Source: Amyloporia xantha (Eukaryota > Basidiomycota > Agaricomycetes > Polyporales > Adustoporiaceae). From it: DNA of 64,000 bases. The stretch's first letter is position 1. Every line of letters starts with the position of its first letter. Positions 12,081-23,467 of this stretch are shown here, piece by piece. Made by a program: the position numbers and the translations under genes. Location: positions 728,623 to 792,622 of the forward strand of contig JAYKKR010000016.1 in assembly GCA_036971615.1 (NCBI GenBank), in the 5' to 3' direction. The notes beneath the pieces were generated by a model. The model saw nothing but the letters and a program-made list of their open reading frames with translations, searched no databases and was not told the DNA's origin.

Positions 12081-12115
12081 AGGACCCCCGCAAATCCCCT
12101 AAGAGGTCCGATCCC
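12081..12115 (+). repeat. Left terminal inverted repeat (35 bp)
   Basis: It is identical over 35 bases to the reverse complement of 12791-12825. The match could be extended one base outward (c/g) at the cost of shortening the target duplication. Confidence 0.9.
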
Positions 12116-12431
12116 AGACCCCCAAAAAAGGCCCCCCCAGGGGCGAAATGTTCGATCCAAATTTGCTCAAATCCCCAAAATTGGGCCTCAAAAACTGGAA
12201 ATGTTGCGTGCCTAAGACCCCCAAAAACCTGGCATCTGGAGGGAGGTTCGGTCCAGGGACCCCCAAAAGTCGCGTCATTCGGCGGGTTGGTGCCTCGAAC
12301 ATGACTGGTGCGGAGTCTGGCCATCCATCCATGCTGCTACCAAAATTAACCAAATGTTCTTCTTTCGGTTATCTATTCTACGAATCCATTTGCGACAATA
12401 TATATTTTCAGCCGCTTTTGCTTGATTTTAA

Positions 12432-12557
12432 ATGGCAACAGCTGCTTCTCGAAAACGCGCCGCACCTTCGGACGAGAACAGGGGCGAGTTGGATACTCAA
12501 AATGGTGCGTTAGCCTGGGAGATGGGAGCGGTGTCGAAGAAACTCAAGAAGGCGTAA
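12432..12557 (+). CDS. 41-residue basic ORF inside the miniature transposon
   Basis: An ATG-to-TAA frame of 42 codons begins MATAASRKRAAPSDE and ends VSKKLKKA. It has two basic clusters resembling nuclear localisation signals around an acidic middle. Function unknown. It could be the remnant of the N-terminus of a parental transposase, or chance. No splice sites are needed. Confidence 0.3.
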   Translation: MATAASRKRAAPSDENRGELDTQNGALAWEMGAVSKKLKKA

Positions 12558-12790
12558 ATGTAACGGATATCTATAAAGTGCTTCCTATAGTTCCTAGGCT
12601 TTTATTTAATGTACGTGAGGCTCGCAGTACACGGCGAAAATCCTACGCGAGTTGGTGGACTCTCTGAGTCTCTGGGCGCTTTTTTGTAGGTTTGATCCCA
12701 TATACCCCCAAATTTAGCCTGTTTCACGGGACCTTCGGTGCCAAATCCCCAAATTTGGCCCTATAGCGACCCCCAAATTTGGGTACCAGC

Positions 12791-12825
12791 GGGATCGGAC
12801 CTCTTAGGGGATTTGCGGGGGTCCT
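12791..12825 (-). repeat. Right terminal inverted repeat (35 bp)
   Basis: Exact inverted copy of 12081-12115. Confidence 0.9.
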
Positions 12826-12833
12826 GGCAGGTC
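12826..12833. repeat. Right 8-bp target-site duplication
   Basis: The octamer ggcaggtc is identical to 12073-12080. Confidence 0.85.
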
Positions 12834-13122
12834 ACAATGTCTCATACAAGAGCTCCCGTGAGACGTTCGTCTGACAGCAAGCGTCCTTGGCCGAACGATA
12901 CCCCGTCCGATCAGTGAACATTTGCCCAAATACAGCCAGAAACTGCAGACTCGGGCCAGCAGCCTCGCGGCCGAGCACACTGCGGGGGCTGCGTCCGTCG
13001 ACTCCCGAAGCTCGTGTGAACACACGCGGATGTCTCTCGCAAACAGTCTTGATGTCATTAATTGCTACAATGCAAACACATACATAGCCAGAGAGCAAAT
13101 TTTTAAAGGGGATACGAGTAGT

Positions 13123-13637
13123 CTAGTCGAACAGCCCGAAGCCCATGTCATCGTCGGATTCCTCCTGTGATAGCTGTTAGCACTGCTTGTCCCTATTGTC
13201 AAATAAAAGCCAAAACACACCTTCTCTTCCTCCTTCTTCTCCTCCTTGGCCTCCTCAGCGGCAGCAGCGGGCGCGCCACCCGCAGCACCACCAACAGAGA
13301 CAGCGACAGCACCACCGGAGGGAACCTAAGCAGCACACAGCATGAGCGATGCAGATCAACCCAACGTAGTGGCGCACTCACGGAAGAAAGCTGGGAAGAA
13401 CCCTCGGCAATCAACTATAGATAGGCCGCTGCGTGAGTACCTCGGACGAACAGCACACGCACACAACATGCTACATACCGTGTTGACGTCCTTGCCCTCG
13501 AGCTCGGAGATGAGCTTGTCGAGGCGCTCGTCATCAGCCTCAATGCCGACCGCGCCGAGCACGCTCTTGATGTCCGCGGCAGAGGGGGAGGCGTTCCCGC
13601 CAATCTGGAGGAGCAGGTATGCAGCAATGTAACGCAT
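13123..13637 (-). CDS. RPP2: 60S acidic ribosomal protein P2
   Basis: P2 pairs with P1 on the ribosomal stalk and recruits elongation factors. The N-terminal dimerisation domain is read from ATG 13635-13637 ([14 protein letters not shown]...[16 protein letters not shown]). It is followed by an exon encoding [11 protein letters not shown], an Ala/Gly hinge and a Glu/Lys-rich stretch. The C-terminus is the universal [11 protein letters not shown], with TAG at 13123-13125. The last coding exons are 13123-13164 and 13221 to about 13325, separated by a GT-AG intron at 13165-13220. Two further introns lie near 13326-13375 and 13415-13475. About 112 residues, normal for P2. It is head to head with RPS15. 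Confidence 0.95.
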
Positions 13638-14035
13638 CTGCGAGTCGTAAACCCTGCCTCAGCAACGGCACTCCTCCATGCGCAGGCAAGGAGAACGACG
13701 ACTCACTTTGAGAAAGTTGGGTGGGTGAGTGGATGGGTACGGTAGCCACAAATCACTGCGCTCCCCCGTGTCAGCCTCTCTCGCGCGTAGCAGGGGAGAA
13801 TAATGACAACACTCACGTTTAATCCGCAACGGGAGGACCTGTGGATTCTATCCGACGACAGTGATGAAGGAGCACCGTCGTCCACCCGGCGTTCTCGCCA
13901 GGTTGTGATCGGTGGCTGAGAACTGTACAGTCAATTTCCCACGCCTGCTTTCAGCCACCGCCGGTTTCAGACTCCGCTGCAGAGACACCCCTCCCATATC
14001 GCCCTCGACGCAAAGCCCGTTCTCGACAACACAAG
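13638..14035. promoter_or_regulatory. Shared divergent promoter region RPP2 / RPS15
   Basis: There are 398 bp between two divergent ribosomal protein start codons. It may include a 5'-leader intron for RPP2. Pyrimidine-rich tracts are present, but no single motif decides a start. Co-regulation is inferred from the arrangement. Confidence 0.4.
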
Positions 14036-14928
14036 ATGGTGAGTGATCGCTGGTAGGCTGTGTGGCGGCACTGTGGGCTGACGGGCGTGGTGTGCTAGGC
14101 TGATTCTGGCGTAACCGACCCCGCCCTCGCGGCCGAGCTCAAGAAGAAGAGGACGTTCCGTACGTTCTCCTACCGCGGAGTCGAGCTCGACAAGCTCCTG
14201 GACTTGGGCAATGATGAGGTGCGCATTCCAGTGCTGTCCTGGTGGTATTTTGCTTGACCCTGCTGCGCTCTCAGCTCGTTGAGGTACGACTAGCCGTACC
14301 TACAGATGGTGTTAGTGAGCCAATAACGATCCCCCACAGCTCGTCCACGCCCGTGCCCGCCGTCGGTTCCAGCGCGGTCTGAAGCGCCGCCCCATGGGCC
14401 TTATTAAGAAGCTGCGCAAGGCAAAGAAGGAGGCACTCCCCAACGAGAAGCCTGCCGTCGTCAAGACCCACCTCCGCGACATGATTATCGTCCCCGAGAT
14501 GATTGGCAGCGTTGTCGGCATTTACAACGGCAAGGTGCGTGTGGCCGTGATGGCGCGGCCGCTGAGAGTGCGGTGCTGATTCCGTGCGGGCAGGTCTTCA
14601 ACTCGGTGGAAATCAAGCCTGAGATGACGGGCCACTACCTCGCCGAGTTCTCGTGCTCATACCGGCCCGTCAAGCACGGTCGCCCCGGTGTACGTTTGCG
14701 TTTCTCTCTGTGTGTGTCTGGACCGTATGCTGATGTCTTTCGTTGCTTCGCTTCTAGATTGGTGCTACGCACTGTAAGTTTCCTGAGTTCCTTTTTTACA
14801 AGTGTCCGTCTGATCGCGCGTCTTCTACTCTATTCAGCATCTCGATTGTACGTCTCCGCGACTCTATATGCGCTTAGTTTGACCCTAGATGCTGATGGTA
14901 CCGTTCTTACAGCATCCCTCTCAAGTAA
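14036..14928 (+). CDS. RPS15: 40S ribosomal protein S15 (uS19)
   Basis: uS19 sits in the head of the small subunit near the decoding centre. The gene is cut into eight coding exons: 14036-14038 (ATG alone), 14099-14218, 14275-14283 (nine bases, LVE), 14340-14534, 14594-14689, 14758-14773, 14838-14847 (ten bases) and 14913-14928. All seven introns are GT..AG, and the phases join without a break to 154 codons plus stop. Landmarks are the [17 protein letters not shown] block, [36 protein letters not shown] and the C-terminus ATHSSRFIPLK. Without the nine-base exon the conserved [13 protein letters not shown] motif would be incomplete, which supports it. Confidence 0.96.
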
Positions 14929-15379
14929 AGTTCCGGGCCGGTTTTCTTCATGCATTCGCTCTCTATCATGTGCTCTACTATCAAAAGTACTACGTATCAT
15001 GCAATCTATGCCAGGCATGCGCGATGTACACTGATGCGAGTAGAGTGAGAGTCATGTGAAGCCCAGTTCAAAGATCGTTCAGAAAGTAATAGTGCAGCTG
15101 AAGCAACACCATACTATGGTGATACTGTTATTGGATACTATTCATAATGCTACAGGCCATCGACCGACAGAAGCATGCGCCGTTGAGCTCAACAAACAGA
15201 ACAATGTCATGTAATTGTTATCATGCCCTAGTGGCCGGCTCGAGGGTATAATAATTGGTCCGTGTCAGGTTTAAACATGGAGTATAGTGAAGTACAGATA
15301 TTTGGAAGAGAAAATGCAACTGAATGAGAACGATGCCACATGATATATATAACAACCAGAAATATCCATAGAATGAATG
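14929..15379. other. Intergenic region between RPS15 and LIM-RhoGAP 3' ends
   Basis: This 451-bp stretch holds the presumed 3' untranslated regions of two converging genes. I see no coding signal. Confidence 0.5.
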
Positions 15380-18300
15380 TCATATTCGCTGCCGCACCGC
15401 GGGCTGTGGGTGGCCGTTGGGCACGAACGGATTTGACTCCTCACCGCTACTCCGCGAGGGCCCGAATGCATTCGACATGGACGATGGACGGCTGGGCACC
15501 TGACCCACGTATGGCTGGCGCTCCGGTACTACCCAGTCATCATTTGACGACTGCACGTTGGGCGCTCGTGGTTGGGGCGCATGAATGGCATTCATACTCG
15601 AAGACTGTACAGGCGTGCCGGAGGGGGGTGGGTAAGAAAAGGGCGAATGGGTGAAGGGAAGGGGCGGTAGCTTGCGTCCGAGGTTGGGCTTGGCCGTTCC
15701 GAACGAGACCGTCTGAGGAAGCGGCGTTCGCCATCAGAGGCCGATCGTACTGCGGGTTTGACTGTGTCTGTGCTCTGCGAATAAATGTGTCAGTTTAACG
15801 TAAGCCATGACGCATCAGGGACAGACCTTGGCGGTAGCGATCGCATATCTTCCGGGCGCGGTGTGCTCGGATTGAAAGGCGCCGATCCAGATACGGGTGA
15901 TGTCAAGAGAGGTGTGCGCCCACTCGCCTTCAGGCGCATGTACATATCACACTTCTTCAAAAACTCCTTGCTAGGAAGATCCAAGCTGTTGGCAAAATAT
16001 TCCTGATCCTGCAGGATCGGCAGGAATTCCCGGGGTACGCAGTAGAATTCGTCCTGGTTCTCGAGCAGCGCTGTGACCACTCGGATGGCCCCGAAACTCT
16101 CGTCTCGTACTGCGTTCTGGCCGCGAGAGTACAATATGCTCGGGCAGATCACCGTCGCCAAGTTAGGCAGGTCCATCTTGCTCCCAGTCTCAGTGTCTAG
16201 ATGCGCAAATGAAGCCACCCATTTCAAAAAGACGAATAAAACCTCCAAAGTATCTCTATGAGATTTGGGCAGAACGAGTGAAACCATATGGAGCATACGA
16301 GTCCGCTCCTCCTCGGTGGGGAGTGCTATACAGACATTGAGCAACAGGTTATGGCACATGATAAAGGAAAAACATACACTGCGACGCAATGAACAAGCGG
16401 TGGAGTTTGAAAGTCATCAGAGGATCTGGCAGTTCTCTGAAGAACTTCTTCAACAATGCCGCCAGTTGCACTGGGTTGTCCTGAGTCAAATCTACAGATG
16501 AAGGATCTCGGTCGATTGCCTCAGAAAGTTCTTTCAACCGCCTGATATTGCCGTTACGTCTGAAAATTCCTTCGACGGACATATCTATCGCATATAAGGA
16601 TGAGAAGATTACACCATTCCATTTATCTTGATACGTACCCATCTGACGCATAGCAGATATCACGTCATCGACAAAGCTAGGTACCCTGACGGGAGCTCGC
16701 GATGCTCCGAGTGATGACTCTACGCCCTCTCGTTCGACAAGCAGTTCGAGCGCAACACCAAAGGTCCCTTTGGGAGTGATCAGTGAAACACGCCACGTCA
16801 GAGTGATATGGCAAACCTTTCTTCTTAACGTTCTTTTTGTCGTTCCCAGGTTTGAAGATTTTATTCCAGAACGAACTCTTCTTGCTTTCTACCAGCTCCA
16901 AAATTTCGTCGAGATCGAAATGCTCCCGCAATGGCGAGCGGCTAAGCAGAAGAACTGCACAATGTTTGACGATAGCAAGCTCAAGAGGTCTGAGTTCCGC
17001 AATTAGGGGTGTCGAGCTTTGCCGTGGCAATGAGCGATGCTGCTCTCTTGCCTGAGCAGCCTCGACAATTTGAGGAATATCTGCCAGGGTGATACCTTCC
17101 TCTATGCTTCCAACAGGTTCGTCTGCACCGCCAGAAGGTGATGTTGGAGCAGAATCATCCACTATCATGATTCCCGTGTTACTTCGCGCAAATGCAGGTC
17201 TTATAACTTGTCCCTGACTAGTGTCGATGGTGCTAGGACCGTTGCGCGAATGCGGGGGTGCAGGCTTCACCAGTTTCGCTGACGACGAAGAGCCCTGTTG
17301 AGGAATCGCCCGGAAGGAATGTGAAGGGGCAAGGTCTTGCGGTCGTTGAGGATGCATGGCGTCGGCGGACTGCGCAACTTTTCCCGATGGACTCTCTACC
17401 ACCGTCGATCGTCTAGGCACGCGAGCTGTCGCGCTCAGTTTTCGGTCTAGATGAACGGATTTGAGTCTGTTGATATCATTCGAATTGCGGTATGGATCAT
17501 CATCGGACTCTTTACGGTTCGAGCTTTGTGGTAGTGCTGAGACGGATGTGTCAGCTACAACACCAGTCATATTAATTAAAGACACACCAGCGGAAAGCTG
17601 TACGACGCCGCGCTTCTTCAAGAGCGTATATAACCGTCGTAGTGCCACGTTGAGCAAAAACGCGTACTGCTCCAACCGAGCTACTGCTTGGAACCCTCCT
17701 TGACACCCGCTATGACCATGCTCAATGCAGAAGATCCTGGTCGGGACGAGGCCGAAAGTAGGTATTTCCTTCATTGAATCAGCCTCGTAGACAAATCCAG
17801 CCACATTCGCAGGTGGTCGCCGCGCAGTTGACGCCTTGGGAGGATCCCTCTCTCGCTCTTTGTCATCAGTACTTTTTGATGTCGAAGCTTCCTTGGGGGA
17901 AGGAACCGCGGCTACCTTCTTGCAGACATCACACTCGAGACAATGAGAATGCCAGCGCTGGTAAGTGCCTAGCCGCACGCAGTCCTCCTCGACTGTCTGA
18001 TTGCACTTGATGCAAAGGTCGGACGGAGGATTAAGGGCCTGTACCTTCGCCAATGCTGGATCACGAGAGGGTCCGAGGAACGGAGACTCGCCAGCACTCT
18101 CTGGTGCTAAGCTCTTGAATCCATACGTGACTCCTTGAGTGACGAGATTACCGCCGTCCGATGGCGACGGCGACATGATCTCTCCGTTTGCCCGCTTCAT
18201 CATGCGCTTCGCGCCCGGATTCCCATTCTGTATGGCCAGCATGTGTAGCTTATCCAGGAAAGATGTGATAGCCTCCTGAACGTTTTGCTCTCTCTCTAGC

Positions 18301-20310
18301 TTGAGTGCCCCAGTCAGAGCAATGCGAATGAGAATCTTGAGGTAGTGAGCCAAGCCAGTAACGAGTGCTAACAATTCTTGTGTCATGCCCATGCGACGGG
18401 CTCCAGTCTCTTGTGTATGCGAAAGGAGGGTAAAGAGATCCACTGTCTTGCGGCAGAGCATCCTTGCTTCGCGCACATGGGACAAGCCTATCAATAGAGT
18501 CAAGCCGGAGAGGAGCCACAGTCAACAATGCGTGGGACTCATACGAATGGGACATACCCCTCAGCCTCAAGCGCGCAAAGTGCCACTCCAGGTCGTCAAT
18601 TGTCGCAAATAGAACTTCCACGTGCAATATGAATTTCTCTGCCATCCGAATAGCCTCGAGGTATGAGCCATTGCTGACCTGCCGCAACATGTCTGAAATA
18701 CATGCTGCACTAGACTCTTCGAACGCCGATAGCACACTAATGGGGATACAATTTGGACATGTGATATGCAGACAGGAGCATTGGTCACTCACGTCCATAT
18801 ACGATAGACCTGCTGCTCCATGCGAAGCTGCTTATCCTTCAATGAGTTTGGGGTCTCCCTCCGTTCCTCTTCGACCCAAGGGGGTTCATCAACTTGACCC
18901 AGACCTTGATCTTGACCTTGATTTGGAATCTGACCTTGACCTTGACCTTCAGCGTCATCAGGAGGAGGTAAGGCAGGCCTCCGTGAGACAACTTTGACAT
19001 TCCAGAACTGTAAAAATTCCCATCGACATTCAGTTCACGACCTGACGTTTTACCGGTAGTAAACAAATCACCTTATTGATCATGTAACATTCCGGATGCC
19101 AGCACTCGTCCCTCCTGTTCCGATTGATTTCGACGAATTGCTTGAGGATAGCGCTGTTGCATCCAGCACATTTCGTTGCGAACCTGGTGGAGTAGTGGTA
19201 GTGGCAATATACGTCCCCCTCATGCTCGTAATATGAGTCCTGCGGTCCGAATAGCGTAGGACAAACCGAGCAAGTAAAATGTTCTACATGAAACTTTTTA
19301 TCTGTCCCACTGACGGTCAGTGCACGTTGAGCTAGACACAGGAAGAAGCTCACTGCACGCCGTTATATAACTGCCTCGTAAAGCCAACCCGCACTTGGCG
19401 CAGATGAGGTTCAGTCGCCTGAAATAATCCCGCTCGCAAAGTGGGTATTGCTTGCCGTCAGGCCCATCGATCGGAAAAAACTTCGATGCAACCACAGTAC
19501 CACAGTCCTAAAGCAAGATCAATTCACGAGGACTTCACTAGATGGAAATTGTACGACTTACTAGGCATCTGAAGCATGGAAGGTGATACACTGCTCCCAA
19601 AGCCCGGACAAACGCGCCTGTCATGGGTTGGCCGCATGCTGAACATGGTCTAACAACCGAAACAACCACGTAAGAGAAGGAAACAAGACACAAAATTGAC
19701 GGAGCCGATAACACGCTCCTGATGGATCTCATCAAATTGAATGTACTTACGTAGAAGCAACACTAGTGCTCGTGTGGGTAGACGAGGTCCCAGCTGCTGT
19801 ACTGCCCGCCGGAGTGGATTGATCAGTGTACAGAGATGAGTCAGAATGCACGCTGCCAGGAGGAGTCCTCGAAATGTCAGAGCGGTCGGCAGACTGTGGG
19901 TCATGATTGCTAGAGCCAGGCGTAGAAGGCCGACCGTTCCCAAAAATCTGAGGGCGGGACAATACCTGATCAGATGAAGGAAGATCACCGACCGTCCTGG
20001 AGCTGGAGTGGTTCAGATCCTCGCTGCGAGCATGGGGATAGTCATCGTTCCTGGCTCTCCTCTGATCTAGGTAGTGAGGGGATCCGAGAGTGGAGGCTCT
20101 GTGCGGGAGGTTGGCACGTTCCAGAGGAAGGGGACTGTTAGACCTGGAGTTTGAAAATAGACCGTTACGAGGCGAAGGAAGCGGTTGTTCGCGACTTTGG
20201 TTGGAATCCGAGTCCGAGGCCATATAGGCTAGAGCCGAGGGACCCTCAGTTAACTGAGACCCGAGGAAGACCTGGTTGGGTTGACGGCCCTGGTCTGAGG
20301 GACTACTCAT
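15380..20310 (-). CDS. LIM-domain Rho GTPase-activating protein (Rga family)
   Basis: Rga proteins switch off Cdc42/Rho at growth sites and septa. From ATG 20308-20310 a Ser/Pro-rich N-terminal region of about 190 residues leads into two LIM domains between roughly 19790 and 19030 (CGQPMTGAFVRALG...HLPCFRC; CAKCGLALRGSYIT...HVEHFTCSVC; CAGCNSAI). A Gly-Gln repeat follows near 18890-18955, then a helical region. A third, interrupted LIM-like zinc module comes next (CIKCNQTVEEDC...HSHCLECDVC, then CIEHGH about 60 residues later). The RhoGAP domain at 16730-15950 has the arginine-finger sequence VEGIFRRNGNIRRLKEL, and DNPVQLAALLKKFFRELPDP. Around a dozen short introns. A one-base frame change at about 15718-15731 separates the penultimate segment from the Pro-rich tail that ends at 15380. 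Confidence 0.9.
18890..18960 (-). repeat. Short imperfect tandem repeat coding Gly-Gln
   Basis: The plus strand repeats the hexamer word cttgac(c/t) about ten times. On the coding strand this gives a Gly-Gln tract (GQGQGQ...NQGQDQGLGQ) between the LIM pair and the helical region of the LIM-RhoGAP. Such hexamer tracts vary in length between alleles. Confidence 0.7.
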
Positions 20311-21027
20311 AGATGTATGAGGATAGAGAGTAGATCACCAGGGCCGTAGAGAGGAAAGAGTGAGCTGTGGTCAACGTCGTCGTCGTCCACAGCGAGCACG
20401 AGGGAAAGCAGCAATAATGAAACACCAATTTCAGTAGGGTTTGGTGACCAGAAACGTGACACCCAGACGACAATGTGACAGTCACGCACGCCGCGTGTTA
20501 CCCGCTCCCGGCGCTTCCAATATCCTTCTGTTCCTTCGCTTGACCACCACGTACACCAAAATCATCCATTGCTGGAGTCACCTGGCACAGCCTGGCACCG
20601 GCAAATATGCAGCGCGCAGTTCTTATGGCATAGTCGACCGTCAGAGCGCCTTTCACCCAGCCGAACTTATATGGAGCTCTTGGATTTCGGACCCGCTCAC
20701 TGTCCTTGTTTCAAGCAAAGCCTGATGCGATCGTCCCATATAAATAAATGATCGTCATCCCTGGGGCCTGAACCCTGAAAAGCCCGGCGGGATCACATTT
20801 GTATATTCGACTACGTTCGAATGGGGAGCTGTCAATGGATTTCATGGTCCGGCTTCCCTCTTGATATTTCTTCTTTTCGAAAATCAAGCTCCCAACGTCA
20901 CCGTTTCAGTCAAAAAGATCACTATAGATTGCTATTTTGCTCCAGATATTTGGGTACACTGCTGACTAAACATAAGGACGAAAGGCAGTCACCTTCCCCA
21001 CGATTCCCAAACCTATCTCGAATCACA
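20311..21027. other. Intergenic region, no supported gene
   Basis: 717 bp holding the LIM-RhoGAP upstream region and the carboxypeptidase 3' side. Only short open frames without conserved motifs are seen. Confidence 0.5.
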
Positions 21028-23409
21028 TCACAACGCTGTAGACTCGTCTGCGTTCAATATCAAAGTAGTGAAAAACCTGACCATCTCTACGAAATTGTCG
21101 ACAATGCACGCTATGAAGACGAAGTCAGCAGGCGGGCACTAAGATGTTCCCGGAATAGAATACCCACCTTCATTAACGGTGTGCACGCCGTTCAATCCTG
21201 ACCCACTGCCTGCGTTGTAGTGCGAGTACCGGAAGATGTGGGAGGTCAGCTTCCAGTAATAACGCGTATCTGAAGAATTGGACTTCAGCTGCGGTACGAT
21301 GTACATGACACAGGTGTGACACACCTGTGTTGCCAGATACGAGACTCGGGATGACCGTGATGCCGTCTGCTTCTTTCTGGATCGAGCGATGAGAGTTCCA
21401 TGTAGCCCTGATAGTACCGGACAGTAGCTGGAATGGTGCAGCGTCCTGACCAGTCGGTGTGACGGGTGCAGGGTCAAGAGCTGTACCCCAAGCGTCGCTG
21501 AGGGTCAGGGTGCCGTAGCCAGGAGCATCACCTGTAATGCTCGAACCGAATGCGGTATATGAGAGGTTGAAGCTCGACGCAACAGACTTGAGAAGGGCAG
21601 TGCTGTGCTCCTTGACCGCACCAACGGAGCTGTCATGCGACCATCAGCATCGCTAGCAGAGACGGGATGACAGAACAGGGACGAACCTGTCCGTAGCAAT
21701 ACGATGGTTAACGATGGCCATCGTGTTCTCAGGAAGAGCATTCGACTTCACGCCTCCGGAAATGATATCAACAGCCTGCGTCGTGCCGACGAGGGCCTTG
21801 AACGTAGGGTCTTCGAAAAGCTTGTCCTGAGCAGCACGCAAGGCTTTGTCAGAGCTTGCTGATTTCTTAACGGACTCTCGGATAGAGGAGGGAAGCTCGG
21901 GGGCGTAAGCTGCCAGACATTGTGCGTGCCAGTACATAGGCGTGTCACGCTTGAGGCGAGCTTCAATGGGATTGTTCTCGTATTGGACGAGAAGCTGGGC
22001 GAGCATACCGATGGTCTGCAGAATATGCGTAGGTTACTGCGGTCTAGTGTATGAGACATGTACCGGACATACCGTGTGCACGGGCGGGACACTGGAGTGT
22101 CCGCCAGGGGCAGTCAGTTCCAGCCGGACATCCAGGTATCCTTTCTCCGCGACAGAAGGGAGAGCGAACGCGCCTCCATATTGTTCGGAGATCTTCCCTA
22201 CAACGTCAACGTTTCAATACGCATGTCTGGAAGGATAGAAGGCATACCCCACCGCCTTCATCAACCAGCATCGCAAATGCGTCTTCACCAAATCTTGACT
22301 CGAGATAGTGTCCAATCGACGAAGCGCCCTACAGATTGGCACCAAGGTTCAGAGCCTGGCCTCCAATGATATTGGCGCAAGCAAAACGTACCCGAACTCC
22401 GCTTACTTCCTCATCAAACCCAAAGGCGAGGACGACGCCTCGAGTGGGTTCGAAGCCACGCTCGAGCATCGATTCCACGGCGGTCCTAAAGTCTAGTCAG
22501 AAATGCCCATGGCCACAAGGACTTTCCATACATCGCGCCGATTAAGCCACTCTTGTCGTCTCTGCTACCACGCCCCCATACGAGCTTTCCTTCACGAGCA
22601 CATCAGTACGTTCCGCAGGTGTGAACGACCATGATAAGTACCATCATAGTAACCCGAAAATGGTGGGTGCTCCCATTCACCGTACGTTTCTGGATTGACT
22701 GGAACCACGTCTACGGAAAAGTGGTGAACGTCTATAATTGAGATAGACAGCACCCAGATACGAACCTTGATGGCCGGTCAAAAGCAGAGGCTTTAGAGAC
22801 GCATCCGAGCCTTTCCATACGTATACCAGCCCATAAGTGTTCACTTTTGTGAGCTCAAGAGACGCATGACTGCAAACATGTGAATGAACAAATAGCAATG
22901 ACGACAAGGGACCTCACACTTGGGGGAACGCCTCAAGAAGGTAGTCATGGAAAGGCGCGAACGCTTCCCACCGCGGGTCCTCGCCAATCGGACCCATATC
23001 ATCGTAAGATTGCGTGCTACGGTCACCCTTCAGCAATATGAACCTTCATGTCCTGCTATTAGTCGACTCACGGAACCCGGACGGCGCCAGCCAACCAGTC
23101 CACAGCTCTGTTCCTGAATGCTTCTGTCCCGTATGTCTCCCCAAGACTCTTCCAGAGTTCTTCAGTCTTGCTTGGAATCAGAGGGGAAGCTTGGGGGCAC
23201 AGAGGAGCAGAATCCGCATTCAAATCCTCAATGCGATCCCAGACGAAGTCGCCGAGGTTGAGAATGTGTACCAGCGCACAGAGAGAAAGTAAAGCGACGG
23301 CCCATTTACTGCGGTGGCTTCGCAGAAATGTAGACCTCGGGGGAATATGCACCGGTTCTGGCATGCTGGACGGCAGCAAGGCCTCCTTCTCACCTCTGAG
23401 TGCAGACAT
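21028..23409 (-). CDS. CPS1: Vacuolar carboxypeptidase S-like peptidase (M20 family)
   Basis: A Gly-X carboxypeptidase-type dizinc exopeptidase that probably acts in the vacuole after delivery as a type II membrane protein. Residues 1-35 are cytosolic, followed by one hydrophobic anchor (WAVALLSLCALVHIL). M20 metal ligands are visible: H and D in TGHQ/DVVPV (joined across an intron), the D pair in GRGSRDDKSG, the E pair in FGFDEEVSG, D in MLVDEGGG, and H in GVHTVNE near the C-terminus. The last exon (end at TGA 21028-21030) supplies VDNFVEMVRFFTTLILNADE, a conserved ending. The intron before it runs over the 21120-21175 area. About ten short introns, and no frame break noticed. The start is the ATG at 23407-23409. 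Confidence 0.92.
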
Positions 23410-23467
23410 GGTTGGATTCCGCAGGAGGGTGAATGAATACCTCCGCGAATCCGTTGGTCACTTTATA

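Larger units (their letters stand above)
12081..12825. mobile_element. hAT-like miniature (non-autonomous) DNA transposon, 745 bp
   Basis: The two ends are perfect 35-bp inverted copies: 12081-12115 begins aggacccccgcaaatcccct, and 12791-12825 is its exact reverse complement. An identical 8-bp octamer, ggcaggtc, flanks both ends. Eight-base duplications are the hallmark of hAT superfamily integration. The element has no room for a transposase. Its flanks carry several copies of words like gacccccaaaa and ccccaaattt, near 12116, 12209, 12258, 12700, 12746 and 12770. Such subterminal repeats are commonly the transposase-binding sites of hAT elements (known for the class, inferred here). Perfect ends suggest recent insertion. 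Confidence 0.85.
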
